Shown here piece after piece: positions 37,429-46,398 of a DNA stretch of 64,000 nucleotides; position 1 is the stretch's first letter, and each line of letters starts with the position of its first letter. The notes below the pieces were generated by a model, which was not told the DNA's origin, searched no databases, and worked only from the letters and a program-made list of their open reading frames with translations. The position numbers were made by a program, and so were the translations under genes. This DNA is from Bradyrhizobium sp. JYMT SZCCT0428 (lineage in GTDB: Bacteria; Pseudomonadota; Alphaproteobacteria; Rhizobiales; Xanthobacteraceae). The stretch covers positions 62,001 to 126,000 of the forward strand of contig NZ_JAFCLS010000004.1 of the NCBI RefSeq assembly GCF_018131075.1, read 5' to 3'.

Positions 37429-37584
37429 CTAAAATCCCGCCAGCCCGACGATGGCCGCGACCACAATCACCAGGACACTGATGCCGATGATCGCACCGAT
37501 CCATGTCGCATTGCCGGCGACGATGGTGATCGCGACAACGATCACGATCGCCGCCATCGCGGCGGTGAATTTAGTTTCACTCAT
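37429..37584 (-). CDS. 51-aa double-helix membrane protein
   Basis: From ATG 37584, overlapping the preceding stop as ATGA. Almost entirely hydrophobic: AAIVIVVAITIVAGNATW, then IGISVLVIVVAAIVGLAGF, two membrane helices joined by a short loop. In a phage lysis region this is a plausible small holin, though other small membrane proteins here compete for that role. Confidence 0.6.
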   Translation of the reverse strand: MSETKFTAAMAAIVIVVAITIVAGNATWIGAIIGISVLVIVVAAIVGLAGF

Positions 37585-38165
37585 CCTGCGCGCGGGTTGA
37601 CGATCACATAGCCGGCGATCGAGCGGGCATGGATGCGCGTCAGACGCCTGCCGGAGTTGGCGTCGTAGACCTGCCAGGTGTCGCCGCCGAGGTGGGCTTC
37701 GAGCACGAACACATGATGCCGGCGGACCGCGACCATCCCGGCCGCCGGCGCCGCGCGCGGGAATTTGAACCAGTTCGCTGCCAACCATAGCGAGCGGATC
37801 GGCGCGCCGAACACGCGCACCGCCGCCCCGCAGCCACAGAAGGCGCGCGACGGGCAGCCGGACGGATGCGCGACGACCTGTGCCGCGATGTTAATTTTTG
37901 CCGCCTCAAACGAGGCCGCCGATCGCCGGGCTTTGGAATCTCGTACAGCGCGCCGCTCGATCGCGGCACCAAATCCCATTTGCCGGGCGATGTAGCGGCC
38001 ACGGATGACCCGGACCTGGTCCGGCGTCGAAGCCGAGGGCGCCACGCAGGGCATGGTGACGTTGCACTCCGGGTGAAGTCCGATCGCTTTATGACGCTGG
38101 CGGGCTTCTGCGTTGATCGTGAGTGCGCACAGCAAGACGCACGCCGCGAGGACGGTTTTCAACAT
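37581..38165 (-). CDS. Secreted NlpC/P60- or CHAP-like protein
   Basis: 194 aa with a signal peptide (LKTVLAACVLLCALTINAEA). A middle segment CPSRAFCGCGAAVRVFG is followed by GMVAVRRHHVFVLEAHLGGD and a C-terminal WQVYDANSGRRLTRIHARSI. The Cys followed by a His within a beta-rich domain resembles papain-like cell-wall amidases. A peptidoglycan role in lysis or entry is an inference. It overlaps the downstream 51-aa gene and lies 32 bp after the coiled-coil membrane protein. Confidence 0.5.
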   Translation of the reverse strand: MLKTVLAACVLLCALTINAEARQRHKAIGLHPECNVTMPCVAPSASTPDQVRVIRGRYIARQMGFGAAIERRAVRDSKARRSAASFEAAKINIAAQVVAHPSGCPSRAFCGCGAAVRVFGAPIRSLWLAANWFKFPRAAPAAGMVAVRRHHVFVLEAHLGGDTWQVYDANSGRRLTRIHARSIAGYVIVNPRAG

Positions 38166-38197
38166 GGTGATGCCTTTCGATTTGGGAAACAGACGCC

Positions 38198-38494
38198 TTA
38201 CTTCGGCTTGCGCCGTTCGCGACGCTTCAGCAGCGCCGCAACGCCCTTGACCTGGCTGGACAGCACGTCGAGCCGGCCCTTGATGTTCTCGATGTCCATC
38301 TGCATCCGCGTCAGGTTCTGGATCATCCAGGCGGATTCGACTTCGATCGGAACCGGCTGCGGCGGCGGCGCCGGCGGCTTCTCGCGAAGCCCGCTGCGGA
38401 TCAGCGGCAGCGCCAGCAGAATGATCACCAGTGCCGCGGCCGATTGAACGGGAAAGTTAAAGAGCCCGTCATAGACCTTCTCAACGAATGTCAT
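38198..38494 (-). CDS. Membrane protein with C-terminal coiled coil (lysis module)
   Basis: 98 aa from ATG 38494 (ATG 38497 is equally possible). One helix (SAAALVIILLALPLIRSGL), a Pro-rich linker (EKPPAPPPQPVPIEVESAW) and an amphipathic coiled coil (QMDIENIKGRLDVLSSQVKG), ending in a basic tail. This topology suits a phage holin or a spanin-like partner. It overlaps the upstream gene by a few bases. Confidence 0.6.
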   Translation of the reverse strand: MTFVEKVYDGLFNFPVQSAAALVIILLALPLIRSGLREKPPAPPPQPVPIEVESAWMIQNLTRMQMDIENIKGRLDVLSSQVKGVAALLKRRERRKPK

Positions 38495-38912
38495 CACGGT
38501 TCACCAGCACCAGGGCCCGATACATCGAGAACAGCTCGAAGATGGTCAAAACCAGATAGACCGGGATTCCGGGTGAAGGCGTCGACCCGACATTCGGGAT
38601 CAGAAGGACAAGCGCGATGCACATCTGGCACCAGATCATCGCACCGCTCAGCGCGCCGATCGCGCGGAGGATAGGGCCGTAGAACGGCCAGCTGCCATTG
38701 GCGACCAGCGCCGCCAGGCGCAGCGTGCCGGCGATGCAGAACCCGCCGCCAAGCCAGGCCGGCGACAGCACCAGCAGCAGATAGCGGAACGCACTCGCCG
38801 CGATCGCATCGGGCCATAGCGCGATCAGCACCGCCAGCCCGAGCATCATCGCGGTGGTGGCGAGCTCGAACAGCCGGTTCTCGAAGTGGTCGACCAGGTT
38901 GCGCAGGGTCAT
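38481..38912 (-). CDS. Phage multi-pass membrane protein
   Basis: 143 aa with four probable helices (for example TAMMLGLAVLIALWPDAI, FRYLLLVLSPAWLGGGFCIA, SGAMIWCQMCIALVLLIP and PVYLVLTIFELFSMYRALVL). It lies between the spanin-like lipoprotein and the coiled-coil protein, with overlaps at both ends. Function unknown; holin or superinfection-related roles are possible. Confidence 0.6.
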   Translation of the reverse strand: MTLRNLVDHFENRLFELATTAMMLGLAVLIALWPDAIAASAFRYLLLVLSPAWLGGGFCIAGTLRLAALVANGSWPFYGPILRAIGALSGAMIWCQMCIALVLLIPNVGSTPSPGIPVYLVLTIFELFSMYRALVLVNRDDIR

Positions 38913-39373
38913 TTACCGCGCCCCGACGGATCGAGCAGCTCGTCGAGCGCCGATCTTGGTTTCTCCGGCGGCTTTGCAACGGGTGGCGGCGGCGGGTTGA
39001 GGACGGGCGCGATCGGCGCGGCGGCCGGCGGCCATGTTGGTTTTTCCGCCGGCTTTGGCGCCGGCAGGATCCGGTAGCGGATCCGCTTGATGATGCCGCG
39101 ACGCTTCGCCGGCGCGGGCTTGATGACGACCTGACCGGCCTTGGCGTCGAGCTCCGGCGGGCGCTGCGCGGGCCGCTTCCATTTGCAGCCACCGACGCCG
39201 CCCTCGACCTGGCTGTCGATCCAGTCCTGGTCATAGGGCCGTTTGCCGAGCACGACATAGGTCGGCCGTTCGAAGATCTTGCACTCGCCGCCGGCGACCG
39301 AGCCGATCGTCGCCTGCATGCAGCCGCCGAGCAGCGTCAATAGCGCGAGCAGCACCACCACACGCGCGATCAT
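38909..39373 (-). CDS. Proline-rich lipoprotein, possible outer spanin (Rz1-like)
   Basis: 154 aa from ATG 39373. A lipoprotein signal (ARVVVLLALLTLLGGC, lipobox LGGC) is followed by a small Cys-containing domain and a long Pro-rich tail (KPTWPPAAAPIAPVLNPPPP). A proline-rich lipoprotein directly downstream of a short single-helix protein is the layout of Rz/Rz1 spanins. It is longer than classical Rz1, so the role is tentative. Confidence 0.6.
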   Translation of the reverse strand: MIARVVVLLALLTLLGGCMQATIGSVAGGECKIFERPTYVVLGKRPYDQDWIDSQVEGGVGGCKWKRPAQRPPELDAKAGQVVIKPAPAKRRGIIKRIRYRILPAPKPAEKPTWPPAAAPIAPVLNPPPPPVAKPPEKPRSALDELLDPSGRGK

Positions 39374-39636
39374 GATCCACACCTCCCGGCCGCCTGGTCC
39401 CAGCGGCCGCCGCGATCGCGGCACTCGCGCCAGGTCTTGCGCAGGTCAGTTGCGCGGCCGACCGCGGCCGTGTCATTGGCTGCGATGTCGGAAAGCGCCC
39501 GCGCGTAGCCCTCGCGGAACACCTTGTGGCGCCAGACGCCGTAACCGATTGCAAGCGCGGCCACGACCGCGACCAGGATGCCGAACGATTTCAGCATCCC
39601 GAACAGTTTGATCGCCTCGAAAATGCCCGTGATCAT
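39370..39636 (-). CDS. Single-helix inner-membrane protein, possible inner spanin (Rz-like)
   Basis: 88 aa from ATG 39636, overlapping the endolysin stop (ATGA) and overlapping the lipoprotein start downstream. The N-terminal helix is LKSFGILVAVVAALAIGYGV, then a periplasmic helical part (FREGYARALSDIAANDTAAV) and two Cys in TWRECRDRGGRWDQAAGRCG. Together with the next gene it makes a spanin-like pair. Confidence 0.6.
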   Translation of the reverse strand: MITGIFEAIKLFGMLKSFGILVAVVAALAIGYGVWRHKVFREGYARALSDIAANDTAAVGRATDLRKTWRECRDRGGRWDQAAGRCGS

Positions 39637-41036
39637 TGCCGCGCCCCCGTTTTGACCTGCTCGGTGATTTTCTTCACCCCGCTCCAGGAATTGAAAGCGA
39701 CGACGCCGATGCCGAGCGCGGCCAACGTCCACCACACCAGCGCCGGTACCTCGCCGAGATACTGCCAGGCGCTAGAGAGAAAACCGGGATCACTCGGCAG
39801 ATCCTCCTTGTGGTCGGTGACAAAATCCCAGGCCTGCGAAATGTAATCTGACGCCGAATTGACGATGCCGGCGAAAAACGTGCCGACCGCGGTCCAGGCG
39901 GTCAGCAGGAAATTGCGCCGCACCGGCACCACCTCCGGCGCCACTTTGTCGACAATCGCCGGATCGGCATTCTTGCGGGCCTCTGAGACCGGCCGCACGA
40001 ATGGCGGATTTTCATCCTCGGCGCGCTGCAGCTCGGCGCGGATCTCTTCCCTCACTTCGTTGAAGGCCGCGAGCGAGGCCGGCGCGGCAATCTGCCCGCC
40101 GCGGTCATTGATGAACCCGGCGATTGCGCCGGCGGTCATGCCGCCCCACTCGCCATTCAGCACGCCGCAATTATAGTTCATCGCCTTGAGGCGGCGCTTG
40201 ACCGCATAGAGCGCGGGATCGTCGATCGCCGCCGCAGGGGTCGCCGACGTGTCCTCGCCGGCCGGCGCTGGCCCCTGGTCGATCTCGTCGATGGCGGCGG
40301 CCGTATCGGCAGCGTCGAACTGGGGCTCGATCTCGGGCTCGGCAACGAATGACTGCGCTGGGGCCGCTGAATAATCCGCCAGCACCTTTTTGGCTTTGGC
40401 CAGAAACACCTTGCACTCGGCGAGCCCGTTGCTGCCGCCGTTGATGATCCGGCGCACGGCCACCACATCGTCGCGATCGGCGGCGGCGTTGCAGCGACCA
40501 TCCTGGATCCATTCCAGATAGGCCGCGGTGAACGCCGAGGCAGGCTGGTGCAGCAGCTCGGGATGCGCGACCAGCGGCAGGCCGGTTTTCTTTTCCATCG
40601 CCGCATAGTTGCTCTTGCCCGTCGCTTGCATCATGCCGCCGCCGCGATAGAGCCAGCCGTCGTTCGCCCCGGTGTTGTTGAACTCGCGCATCTTGCGCAG
40701 ATTGCCGACGCCATAGACGCGGTTGAACAGGACCGGGCCGCGCTGGCTGACCGGCAGCGCCGCAATGCGCCGGGCTTCTGCCGGCGTGATGTTGGCGGAG
40801 TGACGGCCCTCGCCGAAAATGACCATCATCCGGCTCGCCGAATAGGCGCCCGATTCCTCTAGGATCTGCAGCCCGCCGGTCTCGGTCATGATCTGCGCCA
40901 GGAAATGCGCCGCGCGCAGCTTCGTGGTCAGCTTCGCCTTAGCCACCGCGCTTGGCCAGCCCCCCACGATCGCCGAGACTAGCGCGGGCCTCGCGCCGGC
41001 GCCGGCAATGGCTTTCACTTGCGCTGAAGTGATCAT
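39633..41036 (-). CDS. GH19 chitinase-like endolysin with C-terminal membrane segment
   Basis: 467 aa. Residues 1-225 match glycoside hydrolase 19 endolysins: AAHFLAQIMTETGGLQILEE (catalytic Glu52 region), NVYGVG-like RVYGVGNLRKMREFNNTGAN and WLYRGGGMMQATGKSNYAAM. Residues about 270-325 resemble a peptidoglycan-binding repeat (YAVKRRLKAMNYNCGVLNGE). The C-terminus adds hydrophobic stretches (LTAWTAVGTFFAGIVNS and LVWWTLAALGIGVVAFNSW). The enzyme cleaves the glycan chain of peptidoglycan at host lysis. The C-terminal membrane anchor is unusual for a phage endolysin and may hold it inactive or position it. Confidence 0.85.
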   Translation of the reverse strand: MITSAQVKAIAGAGARPALVSAIVGGWPSAVAKAKLTTKLRAAHFLAQIMTETGGLQILEESGAYSASRMMVIFGEGRHSANITPAEARRIAALPVSQRGPVLFNRVYGVGNLRKMREFNNTGANDGWLYRGGGMMQATGKSNYAAMEKKTGLPLVAHPELLHQPASAFTAAYLEWIQDGRCNAAADRDDVVAVRRIINGGSNGLAECKVFLAKAKKVLADYSAAPAQSFVAEPEIEPQFDAADTAAAIDEIDQGPAPAGEDTSATPAAAIDDPALYAVKRRLKAMNYNCGVLNGEWGGMTAGAIAGFINDRGGQIAAPASLAAFNEVREEIRAELQRAEDENPPFVRPVSEARKNADPAIVDKVAPEVVPVRRNFLLTAWTAVGTFFAGIVNSASDYISQAWDFVTDHKEDLPSDPGFLSSAWQYLGEVPALVWWTLAALGIGVVAFNSWSGVKKITEQVKTGARQ

Positions 41037-41104
41037 GCGCTCTATCTCCGGATAATGGTCTGGAAAATCTGGATCGGCTGCGCGATCCTGATCGCGCCGT
41101 GCAG

Positions 41105-42727
41105 TTAAACGAGATCAACACCAATCAATGGTGGTGGGTCGCTGTAGCGGATGCCCTTGGCGCCCGAGCCGCCCACCGGATTAATGATCTGATTCCACGC
41201 CGACGGCAGGTTCTGCGCCTGGTCGTTCTCAGCATCGGCGCGCTTGCTGTAAACCGTTCCGGTCCCCAGCCGGTCCAGCCGGTAGGCGTAAATCTCGTAG
41301 CCGAGCCCGGGGCCGCTGAGCGGATAGCACTGCACCATCACATCACTTGGGGTGCTGTTTTGATCGTCCCGGTGCTTTCCATACCGTATTTTCCACACCA
41401 CACTGATGACGGCCGCGCTCAACGTTTCCACGACCCACAGCAATCCCGGAGGCGCAATGTCGGCAGGCAGTCCCGGATCGCTCGTGGAGCCGAACAAAAA
41501 CGTGGCCGGCAGCACGCGGCGCGCACCCTGCTCGGCCCGCGACAGGCTCTTCTCCAGTCCGTCCTGCCCCGGCATGATGGCGAAAGCCATTGCGATCACC
41601 GACCCTTGCGATGCCGTAGTCCGGATGAACTGCCCGGCACTGGCCGACACCTTGTAGGCAAAGGTCGGAAAACCGCCGGGACCGGTCGCGTAGGGCGTGC
41701 TCCAGCTCCTGAGGAATTCTGCCGCGTCATCGATCACGCTGATTCCAACCGCCGTTGCACCAACTTGAGTGGCTTCTCTTTTCAACAGCACCACGATCAC
41801 GTCGAGACCAAGCTTCACATTGACGATGTTCTGAAACGGATCGAGCCGATACGGCGGATTGATCTCGCTGTCGCCGTAGCCCTTGTCGGGCAGGTCGGTC
41901 TGATCGATCAGATAGCCGTTGTTGAGCCTGGTCGACGTGCGCTGCCAGTGCTCGAAGTAGTTTGGCTGCGCGCTTTTTTGCAGGCGATAATCATCAAAGC
42001 CAAATTCGCCGGGGATCTCGACGTCGAGATACTGATCGTCATCCTTGGTGCCAGGCGTCTTCTGGTAGCCGCGGATGATGCCGCCGTCCTCGTAGTTCGG
42101 ATCGTCGTCATAGGGCGTGTCGTAATGCTTGACGCGGCGAACCGCGCCACTGTGTCGGCGACGCGAATTGTCCGCCGAGTTGTCAAAGCGCCGCCTGATC
42201 ACCTGGTCATCGTCGCGCACCGAGATCGCATCGTTGACATCGAGCTCGAAAAACACGTCCGGGTTTTCGGGAAAGGTGACCTCGATGGTGCTCCGCTTGC
42301 GCGACGGATTCGGATCGTTGCCGTTGTCATCGAGATACCATTTCAGCTTGGTCTTGGTCTTCTGGTAGTCGGGGCCGCTGCCCTCCTCCGTGGTCATGCT
42401 GTCGATCCGCTCGACGTCGATATAGGTGCCGGGCACCTTCTCGACCGAGCCGTCGCTTTTCTTTCTCTTGCCGGGGATCCGCTTGACGTGGCGCTCGCGC
42501 CCGTCCGGCGCGGCCTCGGGCTCCACCTCGACCTCCTTCGCCTTTTTCTCCATGTAGCCGGTCATCGAGTAGGAATAGGAATAGGACAGCGTCTTGATGC
42601 CGCCGCCGCCGTCGCCGACCTTGAGCACCACATTGTCCGGCGCCACGGCGTCCGATTTGACGATGCGGCGCGGATAGCTGACGTCGACCGCCTGGAACGG
42701 TCGGATCAGCGCGTTGAGATCGGCCAT
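41105..42727 (-). CDS. Phage tail-region structural protein (540 aa)
   Basis: The N-terminal about 60 residues (IRPFQAVDVSYPRRIVKSDA, then VVLKVGDGGGGIKTLSYSYS and YSMTGYM) are nearly the same as a separate 78-aa protein at 43803. A charged middle region rich in Asp/Lys follows (KWYLDDNGNDPNPSRKRS), then a C-terminal beta-rich domain with VIAMAFAIMPGQDGLEKSLS. No enzyme motif is visible. It follows the tail-tip genes and precedes the lysis module, so a tail-fibre or baseplate role is likely. Confidence 0.7.
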   Translation of the reverse strand: MADLNALIRPFQAVDVSYPRRIVKSDAVAPDNVVLKVGDGGGGIKTLSYSYSYSMTGYMEKKAKEVEVEPEAAPDGRERHVKRIPGKRKKSDGSVEKVPGTYIDVERIDSMTTEEGSGPDYQKTKTKLKWYLDDNGNDPNPSRKRSTIEVTFPENPDVFFELDVNDAISVRDDDQVIRRRFDNSADNSRRRHSGAVRRVKHYDTPYDDDPNYEDGGIIRGYQKTPGTKDDDQYLDVEIPGEFGFDDYRLQKSAQPNYFEHWQRTSTRLNNGYLIDQTDLPDKGYGDSEINPPYRLDPFQNIVNVKLGLDVIVVLLKREATQVGATAVGISVIDDAAEFLRSWSTPYATGPGGFPTFAYKVSASAGQFIRTTASQGSVIAMAFAIMPGQDGLEKSLSRAEQGARRVLPATFLFGSTSDPGLPADIAPPGLLWVVETLSAAVISVVWKIRYGKHRDDQNSTPSDVMVQCYPLSGPGLGYEIYAYRLDRLGTGTVYSKRADAENDQAQNLPSAWNQIINPVGGSGAKGIRYSDPPPLIGVDLV

Positions 42728-42741
42728 TTTGTCTTCAGGCC

Positions 42742-43764
42742 TTACATCGCCGCGGTGCGGCCGGTCTCGACCAGCTTGACGCCGTTGCCCACGAACTCGA
42801 TCGAGAACGTCTTGGCATTCACGGTGCCGCTCGCCAGCACGCCCGCCGAAACGAAGTTGGCGCCAAAGGTGATGTTGTAGCTGGAAGTGCCGACGGTCGT
42901 GACAATCAACGTCACACGGGCACCCTCCGGCGCGCTCACCGCATCCAGCGTGATATCCGTGGTCGGCGTCACCGAAAACACCTCGGCCAGGTCCGGGTCG
43001 AGCGCGACGGTGCCGAAGGTATCGAGCGCCAGCACGGCGTTGCGCGATTGCACCGGGCTGAGGTTGCCGGCGAAATCGGAGATCGACCGCTCGGCAATTT
43101 CGTCCAGCGCATCACCGACATTGTCCGCTGCCAGCGCGCTGGCGCTGGAGGGCGAATAGTCGATCTCGGTCGCCTCGAAGGCCACCCCGCCGACCGCGCT
43201 GGCGATCAGTGCTTCCAACTCCTCCAGCGCTTCGGCGACCGTGTCCGATGTCAGGTCGCTCTCGCTGGAGGGATCGAATGCGACATGGATCGCGTTGAGG
43301 AAGCGCCAGCCGATGTCGAAATTGGTGCCCGACAGCTTGAGCAGCAGCTGGCCGAGTTCGCCGCCCTCCGGCAGCGCGTTGCCGGGATTGGGCAACAGCT
43401 CGAAATAATAGTCATGGCCGAGCCCGTCATTGGCGCCGGCGACGAATTCGGCGGCCGCGGTATGCGGCCAGATCACCAGCCAGAGCGAGCCGTTGAACGG
43501 GAACACGTCGTATTTCGCGAGCACCGCGCCCCCGGCATAGATGCGCGGGTTGTAGCGCGGAACCGGAATCGTCACCGACTTGGAGGTGTCGTTCGCCAAT
43601 TCGAACGTCAGCTGGTCGCCGGCCGCGGTGATGTCCTCGATCGGAAATTCGGTCTCGGCGTCCTCGATCGCGAGCAGGCGCTCGTCGAAATTGTCGATAT
43701 TCGCGTCGAACTCGGCGGCGTTGAGCGGGCGATCGAGATCGCCCCGGCGCGTCAGGTCAGCCAT
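42742..43764 (-). CDS. Phage tail fibre/baseplate-like protein (340 aa)
   Basis: The N-terminal ADLTRRGDLDRPLNAAEFDA (a tail-fibre attachment style start) leads into a beta-rich region (VTIPVPRYNPRIYAGGAVLA). Two short repeats follow of the kind DTVAEALEELEALIASAVGG and DNVGDALDEIAERSISDFAG, common in phage fibres. The C-terminus is a small beta domain (TLIVTTVGTSSYNITFGANF). It probably forms part of the tail tip or host-contact apparatus. Confidence 0.65.
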   Translation of the reverse strand: MADLTRRGDLDRPLNAAEFDANIDNFDERLLAIEDAETEFPIEDITAAGDQLTFELANDTSKSVTIPVPRYNPRIYAGGAVLAKYDVFPFNGSLWLVIWPHTAAAEFVAGANDGLGHDYYFELLPNPGNALPEGGELGQLLLKLSGTNFDIGWRFLNAIHVAFDPSSESDLTSDTVAEALEELEALIASAVGGVAFEATEIDYSPSSASALAADNVGDALDEIAERSISDFAGNLSPVQSRNAVLALDTFGTVALDPDLAEVFSVTPTTDITLDAVSAPEGARVTLIVTTVGTSSYNITFGANFVSAGVLASGTVNAKTFSIEFVGNGVKLVETGRTAAM

Positions 43765-43802
43765 CTGGGTTTCCTTTGGAGATTTTCTATCGAACGCGAC
43801 GA

Positions 43803-44039
43803 TCAGATGCTGGGCGCATAGGTGCCCGTGTCGCCGCCCTGGATGAGTTCCTTCTGCACCTTGTTCATGTAGCCGGTCATCGAATAGGAGTAGGAAAACT
43901 GCAACGTCTTGATGCCGCCGCCGCCATCGCCGACCTTGAGCACGACATTTTCGGGCGGCGTGCTGTCGACCTTGACGATGCGGCGCGGATAGCTGACGTC
44001 GACCGACTGGAACGGGCGGACGATGTTTTCAAAGCCCAT
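43803..44039 (-). CDS. Small tail protein, paralogue of the N-terminus of the 540-aa protein
   Basis: 78 aa from ATG 44039 (ATGA overlap with the upstream stop). IVRPFQSVDVSYPRRIVKVD, VVLKVGDGGGGIKTLQFSYS and YSMTGYMNKVQKEL match residues 1-60 of the 540-aa protein almost position by position. A short Gly/Thr tail ends it. It is probably a free copy of the same assembly module. Confidence 0.7.
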   Translation of the reverse strand: MGFENIVRPFQSVDVSYPRRIVKVDSTPPENVVLKVGDGGGGIKTLQFSYSYSMTGYMNKVQKELIQGGDTGTYAPSI

Positions 44040-45985
44040 CAGACACCCCCGAGATCGTTCTGCGCCAGAACCCGCAGCGGGCCGGCGGTGATATCGAAGG
44101 AATATTCGAAGGAGAGATCGGCGACCGGCTTGAGCTCCAGCTCGTACCATTTGCGCGACCCTTCCAGCGCGGCCTTGGCAAAGGCCGCCTCTTGCTCCTT
44201 GGAGGCGGCGAGCCCGAACACATCAGCGTTCGACGCGCCGCCCGCGCCGGCGGCCCTCATGCGCTCCATGATCTCTTCCTCCGTCTCCACGGAGGTCAGC
44301 GTCTCGCTGCGCACCACCACCTGGTCATAGGTCAGCGGAAAGCTCAGCCCGTCATCATTGACGCCGTCGACCGGCAGCGAATAGACGCAGTCGGCGCCGG
44401 CCAGCACCAGCTTCCGCCCCGTGAACAGCTGCACCTCCGGCCCCAGCACGTCGGCATCGACGTAGCTCGGCGTGCCCTCGACCGCCACGACCGAGCCGCC
44501 GAGGCCGATCGCGCCCTTGGCGGTGATGCTGCTTGAGAATTTGCCGCCGTCGGCGATGATCTTGACGTTGACGACCTTGCCGGCCGCCTCGCCGCCCGGC
44601 AGCCGCCGCGCATCATGCGCGCGCACGGTGTGGCGCAGGGTGACGCCGAGTGCGCGGGAAAACGAGGTCGGCGAAAAGCTGATCTCCGCCGGCCGCGCCT
44701 TGGACAACAGATGGGCGCGGGCGACGCAGATGCGGCCGGCGACGCTCTGCAGGCCGCGGTCGATCGGAAAATACGAACGCCGGGACAAGTCGCCGATCGG
44801 CGGCTCGCTCTCGCCGGGCAGCGGCTGGCCGACATCGGCGCCGGTGAACGTCAGGGTCTCGATGTCGTCGGTGCCGTCATCGTCGGACAGGATGGCCTGC
44901 GATTCCAGCGCCAGCGTGAACATCAAATGCTCGGTGCGCTCCCGCGCCGCGTCATATTGCAGCTCAAGCTCGGTCTGGACATGCCAGGTCAACACGGAGG
45001 TGCCGCTACTCTGTGCCTGAAGCGAGGGGGCCTGCCCGGTATCCGGATCACCGAACGTGGCCTTGCTGCTCTCGCTCAGGCTGATCAGGTTCGGCCAAGG
45101 AAACGCTGGCCCGTCCAGCGTCACGTCGACCGACAATGCGTCGCCGTTGGCATGGACCTTGTCGCGGTTCTTGAAGTGGAACTCGTGGTGCGGCACCGTG
45201 GCGGTGAGCACGCCGTTTCGATCGACCGCGCGGGACGATTTGACGCTCCACCCCGCCCCGAGCGAGGCGCCCGGTTTCGGCCAGCCATCGTAGAGCCCCT
45301 GCCCGGTCACGCTGATGAACTCGTTGCGGCCGATATCGATCGCGCCCGCCGCCCGCTGCGTATAGGTCACGGTGGCGTCGACCTTGACCGCGCGCGGCGG
45401 CGGATCGCCGAGCGTAAAGGACAGCGTGTCGCCGACGATCTCGCTCTCCGCAAAGCTCAGCTCGCCGGCCTCGCCATTGATGTAGTCGCTGATCGAGACG
45501 GCGCCGGTGACCGGATCGAAATGCCAGCTCGCCGAATAGCCCTCGAGCACGGTGTCGGGATCGTCGACATAGGACGGATCGATGAAAACCTTGTCGTAGT
45601 ACGGCAGCACCTTGAGCGCGTTCGCCGCCGCCTGCTTGAGCGCCAGATAGTCCAGCGGCTTGGCGTAGAATTTCACCGTGACGATCGCGCCGAACATCTT
45701 CGAGGGCAGCGCCAGCACGCGACCGAAGAATTTCGGCACGATGCCCTCATCGCTGTCGAACGCGATCCATGCCCAGCGCTCGCGACCCGGCGCCAGCCAC
45801 CAGTCCGAGCCCGGATTGATCATGTCGAGCGTCGCGACCGGGATCTTGCCTTCCTCCAGGTCGATCTCGAGCTTGAGAATGTATTCGTCGTAGCGGACGT
45901 GCTCGGCCTCGAAACTGGTCTCGTCCGGCCCGACCCAGGCGAAATAGACCGGGCCGCCGCCGGCGTGCTCGATCGCAACCGGCAT
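44039..45985 (-). CDS. Phage tail hub/tip structural protein (648 aa)
   Basis: ATG 45985 overlaps the stop of the preceding gene. The N-terminal PVAIEHAGGGPVYFAWVGPD and YILKLEIDLEEGKIPVATLD with NPGSDWWLAPGRERWAWIAF resemble tail proteins that contact the tube, and the gene lies after the tape measure in the usual tail-tip position. It is a large beta-rich protein with no catalytic motif visible. A central hub or baseplate role is inferred from position and size. Confidence 0.65.
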   Translation of the reverse strand: MPVAIEHAGGGPVYFAWVGPDETSFEAEHVRYDEYILKLEIDLEEGKIPVATLDMINPGSDWWLAPGRERWAWIAFDSDEGIVPKFFGRVLALPSKMFGAIVTVKFYAKPLDYLALKQAAANALKVLPYYDKVFIDPSYVDDPDTVLEGYSASWHFDPVTGAVSISDYINGEAGELSFAESEIVGDTLSFTLGDPPPRAVKVDATVTYTQRAAGAIDIGRNEFISVTGQGLYDGWPKPGASLGAGWSVKSSRAVDRNGVLTATVPHHEFHFKNRDKVHANGDALSVDVTLDGPAFPWPNLISLSESSKATFGDPDTGQAPSLQAQSSGTSVLTWHVQTELELQYDAARERTEHLMFTLALESQAILSDDDGTDDIETLTFTGADVGQPLPGESEPPIGDLSRRSYFPIDRGLQSVAGRICVARAHLLSKARPAEISFSPTSFSRALGVTLRHTVRAHDARRLPGGEAAGKVVNVKIIADGGKFSSSITAKGAIGLGGSVVAVEGTPSYVDADVLGPEVQLFTGRKLVLAGADCVYSLPVDGVNDDGLSFPLTYDQVVVRSETLTSVETEEEIMERMRAAGAGGASNADVFGLAASKEQEAAFAKAALEGSRKWYELELKPVADLSFEYSFDITAGPLRVLAQNDLGGV

Positions 45986-46392
45986 CAGACTTCCTCCAGT
46001 TCGAGCGACCAGGAGGTGATCGAATTCCACTCGTCGCGCGTCACCGTCCAGCCCAGGTTCATCACGGTGAAGGTCTGCTGCGCGGTGGCGCCGAGGTCCG
46101 GCAGGCAGATCAGGGTCGCCTTGTCGCCCTTGCGAAACGCGATCCGGCCGTCGCCATGGGCGGCAAAGCCGGGCGATTCCATGTCCTCGCAGGACAGCGA
46201 GAACTTGTATTTTTGCGCCGCGGTGATGCCGTCGAGCAGGTTGATCAGGTTGTAGTTGACATCGCGGACGATGTCGGCGGCCTCGTCGATCTCCGACATC
46301 TGCATCGAAATGCCGCGCGCGGAAAATTCGGCGAGCGTAAAGCCGCCGCCGGTGCGGGTCAGGCCCAGCAGTGTGGAATCGGACAATGCCAT
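45985..46392 (-). CDS. Phage distal-tail/tail-tip protein (135 aa)
   Basis: ALSDSTLLGLTRTGGGFTLA and EIDEAADIVRDVNYNLINLL (helical), then SCEDMESPGFAAHGDGRIAF and a C-terminal beta part (FTVMNLGWTVTRDEWNSITS). It immediately follows the tape measure gene (6 bp), the place of small distal tail proteins in siphoviruses. Family not recognised. Confidence 0.6.
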   Translation of the reverse strand: MALSDSTLLGLTRTGGGFTLAEFSARGISMQMSEIDEAADIVRDVNYNLINLLDGITAAQKYKFSLSCEDMESPGFAAHGDGRIAFRKGDKATLICLPDLGATAQQTFTVMNLGWTVTRDEWNSITSWSLELEEV

Positions 46393-46398
46393 TTGTGA

